This document shows, in pieces, positions 29,820 to 38,271 of a DNA stretch of 64,000 bases (positions within the stretch are counted from its first letter, which is position 1; the number at the start of each line of letters is the position of its first letter). The notes below the pieces were generated by a model. It searched no databases and was not told where the DNA came from. It saw nothing but the letters and a program-made list of their open reading frames with translations. Source of the DNA: Acidobacteriota bacterium (GTDB lineage Bacteria > Acidobacteriota > Terriglobia > Acidiferrales > UBA7541). The DNA is taken from positions 1 through 64,000 of the forward strand of contig QHYH01000109.1 of the NCBI GenBank assembly GCA_003223215.1, given 5' to 3'. The position numbers and the translations under genes were made by a program.

Positions 29820-30533
29820 TTACCCGCGTACGCGGACGGCACTGAAGCTCAGCACCACATGCCCCCCGGCGGTCGGCCGGCCGAAGCTGAGCATCGGGCT
29901 GAAGCGCGAGAAGAGCAGCATCTGATCCAAATGGTGACGCAGTTCCAGGCTCGTGGGACCGGAGAGAATCTGATAATCGGTCATGTGACCTTGCGCGTCC
30001 ACCGTCACGTCCACCAGCAGCCCGTGCGGCAGGGAAAGTTCCGTGTCATGCTTTTCGGGCGCCCACGATTCCGGGTAATCGGAAAGCGAAACCAGCTCCG
30101 CCGGGCGCATCAGGTTGATGGGCACATCGTTTTCCACGGCGCGCACGGTGATTCCCGGAGCAATCATCTGAAACACCAGCGCAAAAATCAGTACCGCAGA
30201 AAACAATCCGCCGGTCGCTGGAACTGTCAGCGGGCGAAACACGTTTTCGAGAATGATTCCGGCATGCCCCCGGAACTGCCGGAAGCGGCTTACCCAATCC
30301 TGCGATTGCTGCGCGGCCACCTTGATGCGCACCGCGAGATTTGCGGGCGGAACATTTTTCGGCATGCGAGAGAGCAACACCGCCAGCTTGCGGAACCGTT
30401 GCAATTCCTCGCGGCAGCCGCTGCAAACTCTCAGGTGCTCGCTGATGGCTGCGCGTTCCTTCACGCGCCGTTCGCCAATCAGCGCATCATCCAGATAACC
30501 AGCCAGATTTCTTCGTACCGTGGTGCACTTCAT
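29820..30533 (-). CDS. Zinc-finger anti-sigma factor with TonB-like C-terminal domain
   Basis: 237 residues. The N-terminus has the anti-sigma zinc motif His-x3-Cys-x2-Cys (HLRVCSGC, residues about 32-39). A membrane segment lies near residues 108-130 (GGLFSAVLIFALVFQMIAPG). The periplasmic part (about 150-237) resembles a TonB C-terminal domain: LVDVTVDAQGHMTDYQILSG, LLFSRFSPMLSFGRPTAGG, VVLSFSAVRV. The start overlaps the sigma gene stop by 4 bp. It should hold the ECF sigma factor inactive at the membrane; the TonB-like part may sense the signal or bind a partner (inference). Confidence 0.85.
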   Translation of the reverse strand: MKCTTVRRNLAGYLDDALIGERRVKERAAISEHLRVCSGCREELQRFRKLAVLLSRMPKNVPPANLAVRIKVAAQQSQDWVSRFRQFRGHAGIILENVFRPLTVPATGGLFSAVLIFALVFQMIAPGITVRAVENDVPINLMRPAELVSLSDYPESWAPEKHDTELSLPHGLLVDVTVDAQGHMTDYQILSGPTSLELRHHLDQMLLFSRFSPMLSFGRPTAGGHVVLSFSAVRVRG

Positions 30534-31420
30534 GAGAGCCCCTCTCCCGCGGGATTCGCCCGCGGGGCTGTGTCTTGCGATGCAACCGAAATAGGCCGCC
30601 CAGCCGAAGAGGCATTGCTGTAAAGCGACGGCCGCGGCATCACCGCTCGTTCGCGAACAAAGGCTTGAACGTGTGTCGGAATATGCGTCAGCGGAGTTTC
30701 CGGCCTACCGGTTCTTATCGCCTTTCGTTCCGCTTTGGGTTCCTGCAACAAGGGTTCGAGAATTTCTTTCAGCGCGCGGCGCCCGCGCAAGATCCGCGAC
30801 TTGACGGTGCCGACGCTGCACTCCAGAACTTCCGCGACCTCCTCGTAACTTAAACCTTCCAAGTCGCGCAAAATCACCGCGCTGCGAAAGGCCTCCGGCA
30901 CCTGCTGCAACGCGCCCTGCACGGCATCCTGGATTTCGTGCGCGGCGAGCTGCTCGAAGGGCGTGCCGCAGGCGTCCGCAATCTCGAAACGCGCCTGCCC
31001 TTCCTCCGGCTCCGCATCGATCGAAACATTTTTCTGGAGGTGCCGCTTGAACCAACGCTTCTGGTTCAGCGCTTCGCGAATCGCGATGCGATAGAGCCAG
31101 GTCTTCAGCGAACTGCCTTGGCGGAACTTGCGGATGCCGCGAAAGGCCTTCAAAAAAACCTCCTGCGTGCCGTCAGCCGCGTCCGAGGTGTCGCCAAGCA
31201 TGCCGAGGATCAGGTTGTATACCGGCGCATGATAGTGGGTGACGAGCCAGTCGAATGCCGTCTCCGAGCCCGCCTGGAGCTCGTGGACGAGTTCGGCTTC
31301 ACCGCCGCCCCAACTTAGGGCACTAGCCCAATCGGACACCGCCGGCCTTTCCGACCCGAAGCTGCTGGAGCAGCCGCTGCTCAACATGCCTTCGACATGC
31401 ACGCTCGGGTCACCCTGCAT
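30530..31420 (-). CDS. ECF (extracytoplasmic function) RNA polymerase sigma factor
   Basis: 296 residues. Region 2 runs from about residue 50 (FDWLVTHYHAPVYNLILGMLGD to QEVFLKAFRGIRKFRQGSSLKTWLYRIA), and region 4 from about 165 (VPEAFRSAVILRDLEGLSYEEVAEVLE, SVGTVKSRILRGRRALKE). Both ends are extended beyond the roughly 190-residue norm: about 45 residues in front and a Pro/Arg/Ser-rich tail of about 70 residues behind. The 4-bp overlap with the anti-sigma gene means coupled synthesis of regulator and inhibitor. Related RpoE-like factors respond to envelope stress. Confidence 0.92.
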   Translation of the reverse strand: MQGDPSVHVEGMLSSGCSSSFGSERPAVSDWASALSWGGGEAELVHELQAGSETAFDWLVTHYHAPVYNLILGMLGDTSDAADGTQEVFLKAFRGIRKFRQGSSLKTWLYRIAIREALNQKRWFKRHLQKNVSIDAEPEEGQARFEIADACGTPFEQLAAHEIQDAVQGALQQVPEAFRSAVILRDLEGLSYEEVAEVLECSVGTVKSRILRGRRALKEILEPLLQEPKAERKAIRTGRPETPLTHIPTHVQAFVRERAVMPRPSLYSNASSAGRPISVASQDTAPRANPAGEGLS

Positions 31421-31429
31421 TCCCGGGCC

Positions 31430-32090
31430 CTAATACTGCGGCCTACCCTGGAAATCAACCGCTTGCCGGGCCCGGCCTCTAGCTCGCCGAACCCGCTGTC
31501 CGCTCTCCTTCTTTAGACACCGAAGGAAGCGGCTTTGTTTCCCAATACTTAGACCTACCAAACAAGCACATTCTGGCACCAAGCGACGGCGAGTGCAATG
31601 GGACGAAAGATAGGGCCTCGCGAAGGGCCCCTCGGGATTGGGGCAAGCTTGCGACGGTCGAGGGAACAGGAAAACCCCTCTCGCAAGGTTGGAACGACGC
31701 GGCCGCCTTTCGCCGACGTTTTTCGATGCGCCCCATCCGCATTTTTGGGTAGGTGTTCATTCTACAGGACTTAGGCCATAGCCCCCGGCGCTTTAGTCCG
31801 CGCGCCTCCGCAATGGGAAGGCCGCGGAGAAAATGGTTTTGGAACTCGGCCTTGCCGAGTCGCGAAAGGCCATGGACCACAGCCCAGCACTCGCTAGCAG
31901 AAACAAATTCAAGTGAAGCAAGCGCCCACCTCGAAATGAAGTGGCGACCCGACAGGTGAGATCAGCACCTTGAGCAAATTATTGACGCCACGGGCGGAGG
32001 ACTCGAGAACGGAAAGGTGCTCCTTCGCGAGTTTTCGAAGATTTTGGAAGGCGCATCGGCTGGTTTAAGGCCGCGCCTAACCACAGGGCG
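31430..32090. other. Gene-free stretch with possible coding relics
   Basis: About 660 bp without a gene I can support. On the plus strand, pieces such as DQHLEQIIDATGGGLENGKV (from about 31965) and MVLELGLAESRKAMDHSPAL (from about 31833) look like protein but lie in separate short frames ended by stops. I do not recognise a family. The minus-strand ORF at 31479-31880 is Arg/Ser-rich and is not counted. Confidence 0.35.
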
Positions 32091-32095
32091 GCGGC

Positions 32096-32614
32096 TCAGC
32101 TGGTGGCGGCGGCGAGGAGGGAAAGCCACTCATCCCAATCATTCAGCACGATGTTGAAATCGGCACTCGCCAACGGACGGCTGGCCGAAGGAATCAGGGC
32201 AACAACCTTTATCTTCGGAAAATTCGCCTTCAGCCAATCGACCATTTCCTTTCTCGTTTCTTCGGGCGCCGTGTGGCCAACGACAAACACATCGACATTT
32301 TGAATCGAGGTCAGAGCCCGCTTTGCCGCTTCGTTTTCCGCGACCGACATGACCTGATGGCCGCAGCGTCGAAAAAGTTCGGCCCTGGCGTTCAGGTCCT
32401 TTTCGTCATAGCCGATCTGAAACACGATCTGCTTTACCGGCGATTTGATGGAAATCCTTTCGCCCGTCTGTCGGTTGGCGATGATGTATTCACCGGGCGA
32501 AAATGCGGCAAGCTTCTTCACACGGGCTCTGGCGCGTTCCACATCGCCCGCTCCTTCGATCAGGCGAAGGCTGCCGTCGCTTTCCATCTTGCAGATGTCG
32601 AATTGCTGGGACAT
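32096..32614 (-). CDS. Response-regulator-like (pseudo-receiver) protein
   Basis: 172 residues. Residues 1-60 form a small N-terminal segment (FDICKMESDGSLRLIEGAGD, GEYIIANRQTGERISI). Residues about 65-160 follow the alternating beta/alpha pattern of a receiver domain (VFQIGYDEKDLNARAELFRR, VDVFVVGHTAPEETRKEMVD, KIKVVALIPS). The usual phosphoacceptor Asp region reads VDVFVVGHTAP, without a clear acceptor Asp at the strand end, so it may be a non-phosphorylated receiver. Single gene with no kinase nearby. Confidence 0.65.
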   Translation of the reverse strand: MSQQFDICKMESDGSLRLIEGAGDVERARARVKKLAAFSPGEYIIANRQTGERISIKSPVKQIVFQIGYDEKDLNARAELFRRCGHQVMSVAENEAAKRALTSIQNVDVFVVGHTAPEETRKEMVDWLKANFPKIKVVALIPSASRPLASADFNIVLNDWDEWLSLLAAATS

Positions 32615-32820
32615 GGCTAATTGCGACCTGGAATGACTGGGCCCGACAGGCAGGATTGAATCACAGGTTGGGCTCCCTGTCCACCCCTTAGCCTAGGCGG
32701 ATTTATACACTTTATGCGCTATTCCTCCGCGGCGAGACACAAGCCAGTACCCGGAGTGATATCATTCGGCCAGTCCGAGGCCGGTGCTTCCGCCGAAGGA
32801 AACGCCCAAGGAGAAGGCCG

Positions 32821-33705
32821 ATGGCAAAACGGTGTTCCTCGCTCGCGACGATTTGTGTGGCAATGTCCTGTGCTGCGCTTTTATGCTGCCTGGCACGGGG
32901 AGAAGCGCAAGTGCAGCAGCAAAAGGCGTCGGTGCGGATTTTCAACACGGCGAAGCAGAAACTTCGTGAAGGCAAGACGATTGTTGGCGCCACGGTTTTT
33001 TCTCCAGACCCCAACATTTACTGCGCGATGGCCAACGCCGGATACGATTTTCTGTGGATCGAGATGCAGCACAGCCCTTTGACCTATGGGGATGTGGCGA
33101 AAATGATTTGGGCCTGCCGAGGGGCTTCGGCGATGCCATTTATCCGCGTGCCGGACGCGACTGAGGGCGACATTCAGAAAGCGACCGACATTGGCGCGGT
33201 CGGAATCATCGTTCCTACCGTGGACACCGTGGAAAAGGCGCAGGCCGCCGTAAAGTGGTCCAAATATCCGCCAGAAGGCCGGCGCAGCCAGGGCAACGGG
33301 CAGTACGGCGCCCTGTGGGGAAGCGACTATCGTCAGATCGCCAATGACAATATGGTGGTGGTGATTATGATTGAGACGCCCATCGGCGTGGAAAACGCGG
33401 AAAAGATTGCGTCGGTGCCGGGGATCGATGTGATTTTCGCGGCGAGCACAGACCTGGGAAATTTCTCCGGGCATCGGCAGGGCGAGAAGGACTATGAAGC
33501 GCTGGTCACGCGAATCCACGACGTGACGCTCGAGCACGGGATCCGCTTGGGCGGGCCACAGGCTTGGAAGGGACGTCCGGGATTCACGTTCTTCCAGGGC
33601 CCCGGCGAGACGGAACTGATCCGAGCCGGAGCGCGCGCGAACCTCTCGGCGAATCCTGAAGCGAAGCCGACGGCCGCGCCGGTCGAAGGCGAGAAGCCGA
33701 GGTGA
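32821..33705 (+). CDS. HpcH/HpaI-family aldolase-like protein with a signal peptide
   Basis: 294 residues. The first 30 (CSSLATICVAMSCAALLCCL) look like a signal peptide. The rest is an HpcH/HpaI barrel: KTIVGATVFSPDPNIYCAMA, FLWIEMQHSPLTYGD with the metal-ligand Glu, PFIRVPDATEGDIQKATDIG, GIIVPTVDTVEKAQ, VIMIETPIGVENAEKIASV with the second Glu, and IFAASTDLGNFSG. Family enzymes cleave 4-hydroxy-2-oxo acids in the cytoplasm, so export would be unusual. The tail is Ala/Pro/Lys-rich. Confidence 0.8.
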   Translation: MAKRCSSLATICVAMSCAALLCCLARGEAQVQQQKASVRIFNTAKQKLREGKTIVGATVFSPDPNIYCAMANAGYDFLWIEMQHSPLTYGDVAKMIWACRGASAMPFIRVPDATEGDIQKATDIGAVGIIVPTVDTVEKAQAAVKWSKYPPEGRRSQGNGQYGALWGSDYRQIANDNMVVVIMIETPIGVENAEKIASVPGIDVIFAASTDLGNFSGHRQGEKDYEALVTRIHDVTLEHGIRLGGPQAWKGRPGFTFFQGPGETELIRAGARANLSANPEAKPTAAPVEGEKPR

Positions 33706-33815
33706 GGAAGAGAAGAGCAGAGAAAGGGAGATCAGGGGTTGCAGGGAACACATGAGAATCAGATAGCTGAGTTTCCTTGCGCTCCCCTCACTCGTGACAT
33801 TGGCGGCCGAAGGTA

Positions 33816-33863
33816 AGGGGAACGACACCATCGTTCCCGGGGCGCAGCATCACGCTGCGCCCC
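33816..33863. repeat. Double hairpin between convergent genes
   Basis: Two perfect hairpins stand side by side: GGGAACGA (33818-33825)...TCGTTCCC (33831-33838), and GGGGCGCAGC (33839-33848)...GCTGCGCCCC (33854-33863). There is no T tract, but the position between two converging genes suits a bidirectional end of transcription or a REP-like repeat. Confidence 0.6.
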
Positions 33864-33895
33864 TGAAGCAAGGACAACAAACAGCGATGCGGCAG

Positions 33896-34414
33896 TTACC
33901 GTTGTGCCGGGCTGGTCGAGCTCGGCAAACCCGCGGATGCCGACGGCGAGGCACTGCAAGGGCCGAGATCCTTCACGAGCTTCTTGGCCGTGAACGTCTC
34001 CGTACCGCCATCGTTCTTGGAGGTCTTGCCCTTGAGCAGCACACGCTGGCCGGGCTTTAGATACACGTCACCGGGAACCAGTGCGTAGGATTTGTCGTTC
34101 TTTTCGTCGAGCAGACGCAGGCCGTCGTCGGCAGGTTGAACGCAGCCGCTCATGCGACCGCGGTAATGCAATGCAAGAAAGAGAGTGCCCACGCCAGCAG
34201 CGGCTCCTGCTCCGATGGCAGCGCCAGTCGCGGAGCCGTAACCGCCCTTGGGCGCCATGTAGGTGCCGCCCCCTCCGGTCCCGCCGCCACCGTACTGGGC
34301 GAAGGCTTGGCCAGCCGCCAGGAACACCAGCGAAGAACAAAGAACAAGCCGGAGGACACTCTTGGCCAGAAAACGTCCGAGTTGCCGGGGGAAATTGGCA
34401 GAAATCTTGTTCAC
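33896..34414 (-). CDS. Exported small protein with Gly-rich segment
   Basis: 172 residues. A long basic N-terminus leads to a signal-peptide core (VLRLVLCSSLVFLAAGQAFA). A Gly-rich run (QYGGGGTGGGGTYMAPKGG) and a short Gly/Ala hydrophobic segment (about residues 62-80) follow. The C-terminal part (DDGLRLLDEKNDKSYALVPG to FTAKKLVKDLG) has beta-rich character. I do not recognise a named domain; similar small exported proteins are typical of this phylum in my recollection. Confidence 0.6.
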   Translation of the reverse strand: MNKISANFPRQLGRFLAKSVLRLVLCSSLVFLAAGQAFAQYGGGGTGGGGTYMAPKGGYGSATGAAIGAGAAAGVGTLFLALHYRGRMSGCVQPADDGLRLLDEKNDKSYALVPGDVYLKPGQRVLLKGKTSKNDGGTETFTAKKLVKDLGPCSASPSASAGLPSSTSPAQR

Positions 34415-34746
34415 AACGGCCTCCCTTCAAACCGAAATGCACGTTTTGATCGACAGCACGCCGTTGCTCGTCTGGACCGCGAAACTGGTGAAGAAATTCC
34501 AAGCCGTTGCGTAAAAGGTGCAAAGCCGGGAACAACTCTGCGATAAATGCGATGCGTCGCCGGGGATGACTTTTGCCCTATCCCCTTGATTCCTTACCTT
34601 TTCCTGACCTTTTCTTTTCCTCGGCTTCCTGGCCGGCTGCCCCCCGGGGCGCAAGCTAAGCGGGGGAGGCTAGTCGAAAGGGGGTGAATGGCTTCGGGGG
34701 AGATACCTAATTTACTACCGGTGCCAGCATGTTGTAGGCTGCCGGT

Positions 34747-35145
34747 ATGCTCATCGGTCAGAAGTTAAGGGAAATTCGTGAAGCAAAAAAGATGAGTCAG
34801 ATGGAAATCGCAGAGTCCACGGGGCTGGTGCAGCCCTATGTATCCCGCGTGGAGAACGGGCACACGATTCCGGGTGTGGAAACGCTGGAAAAGTGGGCCA
34901 GCGCTCTGAAGATTCCGCTTTACCAGATTCTCTACGACGGCGAAGAGCCGCCCAAGCCGTTGAAACTTTCCGGCAATCATAACCGCGAGTTGTGGGGAAA
35001 TTCCGGGCGCGATTCGCACCACCTCAAGCGGCTGCGGCAATTCCTGGCGAGAATGAATGAACAGGAACGCGAGTTGCTGCTATCACTGGCGGGGCGGATG
35101 GCGTCGCGGCCGCGGCGAAGGGCGGCCGAGGACAAGAGGAAGTAA
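34747..35145 (+). CDS. XRE-family HTH transcriptional regulator
   Basis: 132 residues. The N-terminal HTH is complete: IGQKLREIREAKKMSQMEIAES, VQPYVSRVENGHTIPGVETL, KWASALKIPLYQILYDGE (residues 3-70). The C-terminal 50 residues form a charged helical segment (HHLKRLRQFLARMNEQEREL). It probably binds DNA as a dimer; no target can be read. The 330 bp upstream (34415-34746) contain no other gene. Confidence 0.88.
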   Translation: MLIGQKLREIREAKKMSQMEIAESTGLVQPYVSRVENGHTIPGVETLEKWASALKIPLYQILYDGEEPPKPLKLSGNHNRELWGNSGRDSHHLKRLRQFLARMNEQERELLLSLAGRMASRPRRRAAEDKRK

Positions 35146-35181
35146 CCCTGGTGCGGGCGGATGGTCGTCAGTTCTAGGTCC

Positions 35182-35776
35182 TCAGTTTTCTGCTTTTGGA
35201 TTTAGTTTATTGTCTTTTGGTTCCCGGTTTTCGTGCTGAACGCAGGCCTGCCTGGAAGCGGCGTCCGAGTCTGAATTCTCGGGAGACTCGACGCCGGCGC
35301 GGGCAATGAGCCGGCGAAGCGCTTCCTCGCCACCGGCGCCGCGCTGGGTTCCGGCGATGAAGCCGTCGCGGTCAATCACCACGTAAATGGGGATAGACGG
35401 TGGCCTGATACATGGCCGCAAGGTTGGTGTCTTCCATCAGCACGATTTTGCAATCGCGCGGGTGCTGTTCGAGGTATTTCTTGACCGTTTTCTTGGATTC
35501 ACCGACGTCGATAGCGAGAAGAATGAGCCCTTTGGCGGCGAGTTCCTTGCCGATCTTGTCGACGAAGGCGGCTTCGTCCGCGCAGTAGCCGCACCAAGTG
35601 GTCCAGAATTCAAACAGAGCTACCTTGCCCTGGATGGTCCGATTGGTGAACTTTTCGCCGGTCGTCGTGGTGGCGGAAAAACGCGGGGCGGGTTCCTTTT
35701 CGTTGGAGCCGACGGCGAGACCGAAGGCGCTGCCGAAGAAAATAGTTTGCACGCGCATGGCCGCAATGTAGCACAC
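35182..35776 (-). pseudogene. TlpA/ResA-like thioredoxin-fold protein, frameshifted
   Basis: The first frame encodes a thioredoxin-fold protein: GKVALFEFWTTWCGYCADEA with the CGYC redox motif, then ILLAIDVGESKKTVKKYLEQ and LMEDTNLAAMYQATVYP. There the frame is lost (near 35395); the expected end, PSIPIYVVIDRDGFIAGTQR and GEEALRRLIARAG with the cis-Pro segment, lies in the next frame down to 35182. Together they form one full-length TlpA-like protein, an envelope thiol oxidoreductase. The break is a small indel and could be a sequencing error. Confidence 0.75.
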
Positions 35777-35979
35777 ATCGTGGAGCAGGGCTCAGGGGAC
35801 GGGGGGATAAAGACTGGGGAATAGGGCACCGAAACGGCCGGCACTGCGTGCTTGCTCCGGCGATGACGGCCCAAAGTATTTTCTCCGAGCAGGCCGAGCA
35901 GCGAGCAGGCGAGCAGGGCGGGGAGTGGTTTTCGGGCCGTGCGTGTGTTAAAGAGGGCGCGGAAGTAGCCGGAGGGAAC

Positions 35980-36906
35980 ATGCGGAGAGAGCGAGAGTAC
36001 GGGTTCACCGTATCCAGGTTGGTCTTGCTGCTGGCGGTCTTTGTTGTCGGGGCTGGCGTGACCGCGGAAAACGTGGCCCCGCTGAATGCCCAGACTGCCG
36101 GCCAGCCGACGGACAAAACCATCGTGGTCTTTGGGCAGTCCATTCATTATTGGGATGTCGGCTCGGGACCGGTGGTCGTGTTGGTGCACGGGCTGGGGAG
36201 CCGCAAGGAGGACTGGCTGCCGGTTCTGGAGCCCCTGGCGCAGAAATACCGGTTGCTCGTGCCCGACCAAGTCGGGTTTGGAAAATCAGACAAACCGCTG
36301 CTGGACTACAGCGTGCAGACGTATGTGGATTTTCTGAATGAGTTTTTGCGGCAGTTGAAGGTAGAGAAGGTGAGCTTGGTGGGCGAATCGCTGGGCGGGT
36401 GGATCTCCGCGCTGTACGCGGTGGAATTGGCCGACGGAGCGCACCTGATTCCGATGGAGAAGCTGGTGCTGGTGGACGCGGCCGGGTTGAAGCAGGACAC
36501 GCCGATTCCGAATCTGAATCCAAGTTCTCTGGCGACGATGCGCGGAGTGATGGAAGCCGTGTTTTACGATACGAGCTGGCTGAATGAGGATGCCCTGCGG
36601 AAGATTTTCACGGACAAGCTGGCGACACACGACGCGTACACGGTGCGGAGTTTTCTGGGGAATCCGATGATCGCTACGGAAAGGTTGGACGCCCGCATTG
36701 GGAAGATCAAAACGCCGACGCTGGTGGTGTGGGGGAAACAGGACAAACTACTTCCGATCGCGGCCGGGGAACGCTACGCGGCGGGAATTGCTGGGGCGAA
36801 GCTAATCACTTTCGACAAGTGCGGACATGTGCCTCCGATTGAGAAGTCGGATGAGTTTGTTGCGGCGGTGATGGCATTTCTGAGCGTAGAAGCGGCACTG
36901 CACTGA
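35980..36906 (+). CDS. Exported alpha/beta hydrolase
   Basis: 308 residues from MRREREYGFTVSRLVLLLAV, with a GGAGGGA site 3 bp upstream; the frame opens 44 codons earlier without support. A signal peptide is followed by a standard hydrolase domain: VVVLVHGLGSRKEDWLPV (oxyanion HG), nucleophile Ser in LVGESLGGW, acid Asp in VVWGKQDKLLP, and catalytic His in KCGHVPPIEKSDEF. The strand order fits the epoxide-hydrolase/meta-cleavage hydrolase group, but the substrate is unknown. Confidence 0.87.
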   Translation: MRREREYGFTVSRLVLLLAVFVVGAGVTAENVAPLNAQTAGQPTDKTIVVFGQSIHYWDVGSGPVVVLVHGLGSRKEDWLPVLEPLAQKYRLLVPDQVGFGKSDKPLLDYSVQTYVDFLNEFLRQLKVEKVSLVGESLGGWISALYAVELADGAHLIPMEKLVLVDAAGLKQDTPIPNLNPSSLATMRGVMEAVFYDTSWLNEDALRKIFTDKLATHDAYTVRSFLGNPMIATERLDARIGKIKTPTLVVWGKQDKLLPIAAGERYAAGIAGAKLITFDKCGHVPPIEKSDEFVAAVMAFLSVEAALH

Positions 36907-36921
36907 GGAGGAGCGCGCAAA

Positions 36922-37578
36922 TCACGGCCGGCGGAAAAGGACGCGAAAACGGCGGACGTCCGGCTCGCTGACATCAGGAAGAATGTCGAACAAGATTTTC
37001 TCGAGACCGTGAGCGGTGAGGGCGGAAATTTCCGCACGCGTGAGGGCCAGGGCATTTCACCTTCGGGATCAGAAGCTTCGCGGTGGCGCGCGATCAGGAG
37101 CAGATGGCCGCCCGGGCGGAGAAACGCGGCGATGTTTCTCGTGGCCTCAGGACGAAGCGCGGCGGGCAAGACCTGGAGCGTGTTCGTTTCGAAAACAAAA
37201 TCGAACTGGCCGCGCCAAGGCGCGGGAGGATGCGGCAGATCGGCGGTCTGATAGTCCACTCGGAAATGGGGGGAAGCGCTTTCGGGCATTGCGAATGGCG
37301 GTCTCGGAAATGTCGAACCCGGTAGTGCAAAAACCCCACCTGGCGTGTTGCGCGGCGGCGGCGCCGAGCCCGCAGCCAGCGACCAACGCGGATTTTCCGG
37401 CGGCTTGTTGCGGATACTGCATCCAGAAACCGATGACAGGCGTGGGATGGTAGTCCGCCCAAGGTACAGTGCTCTTCCCTTCCTCGGCTTCGCGGTAGAG
37501 AACGTCAAACCATCCGGTGGGATCGTCCTTGCGGCTGAACTCGGCGGCAAGTTCACGAGCCCGCTTGCGATCTTGCAT
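36922..37578 (-). pseudogene. Class I SAM-dependent methyltransferase, two frameshifts
   Basis: Start MQDRKRARELAAEFSRKDDP at 37578; the SAM site is SALVAGCGLGAAAAQHARWG. At a run of six G (37268-37273) the frame shifts, and the continuation SPHFRVDYQTADLPHP, FDFVFETNTLQVLPAALRPE and LRPGGHLLLIARHRE is read in the next frame. Near 37044-37046 a second indel restores the first frame: LTRAEISALTAHGLEKILF to RRFRVLFRRP and TGA at 36922. The sum is one complete TPMT/TehB-like methyltransferase. Both breaks lie in homopolymers, so sequencing error is possible. Confidence 0.78.
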
Positions 37579-37805
37579 ATGGCGAAATGATAGCGCGAGA
37601 AATCAGTAGAGAGACGGCCGGAGCGGGACATGCCCGCCCTGACATTGATGTGGAGGGTGTAGGAGCAGGCGTAATCCTCAAACGCGCGGGCTATTGCTGG
37701 TTGGTGAACGTTGCAGCACGACGATGCTAAGGTGCGGGGTGAATCGCAGTACTCTTGAAATAAGTGGACGTGCGTCGAAACTGCGGTTGTTCAGCGGAGG
37801 CAAAT

Positions 37806-38144
37806 GTGGAGTACAAAGACAGACGCCGTGGGCCCAGGTATTCATTTATCGCAAGCGCGGAGCTGATCGAGCAGAGAGCCGACGTGCGTATCGCCTCGCG
37901 CGTAAGCGAGCTGAGCATGGGCGGCTGTTATCTGGACATGATGAACCCGTTCCCTATGGGAACTTCTGTGCTGGTGAAAATCTCGGCGGGCAATGATTTT
38001 TTCCAGGCCAAAGCGAAAATCGTATACTCGCAAATGAATATGGGCGCGGGCGTGGTCTTTCAGGAGTTTGACCAGGCCTCGCGGATTGTGCTGGAACGCT
38101 GGATGGACGAGGCGAAGAAGGAAGCGGTTAAGCAAGAGGGATAG
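37806..38144 (+). CDS. PilZ-domain protein
   Basis: 112 residues starting at GTG (VEYKDRRRGPRYSF), which has a GGAGG site 5 bp upstream; the frame also opens at 37764. The c-di-GMP signature is present: RRGPRY, then SELSMGGCYLDMMNPFPMGT. Strands VLVKISAGNDFFQAKAKIVY and GAGVVFQEFD complete the barrel. It probably responds to cyclic di-GMP. There are no motility or cellulose genes beside it. Confidence 0.85.
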   Translation: MEYKDRRRGPRYSFIASAELIEQRADVRIASRVSELSMGGCYLDMMNPFPMGTSVLVKISAGNDFFQAKAKIVYSQMNMGAGVVFQEFDQASRIVLERWMDEAKKEAVKQEG

Positions 38145-38271
38145 TCCCAACCGGCAGAGAAACCGAAACGCGGCTCCTGGAGCGATCCGACAGATTAGTT
38201 TCGAAGGCAAGCTTCCTCAAGAATTTCAACACAAACCCGCCCTCTCGCCTGCACGCGGTTTCGCCGCGCTT

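Noticed and set aside
31479-31880. Minus-strand ORF upstream of the ECF sigma gene
   Set aside because: Arg/Ser-rich composition, no ribosome site and no family resemblance.
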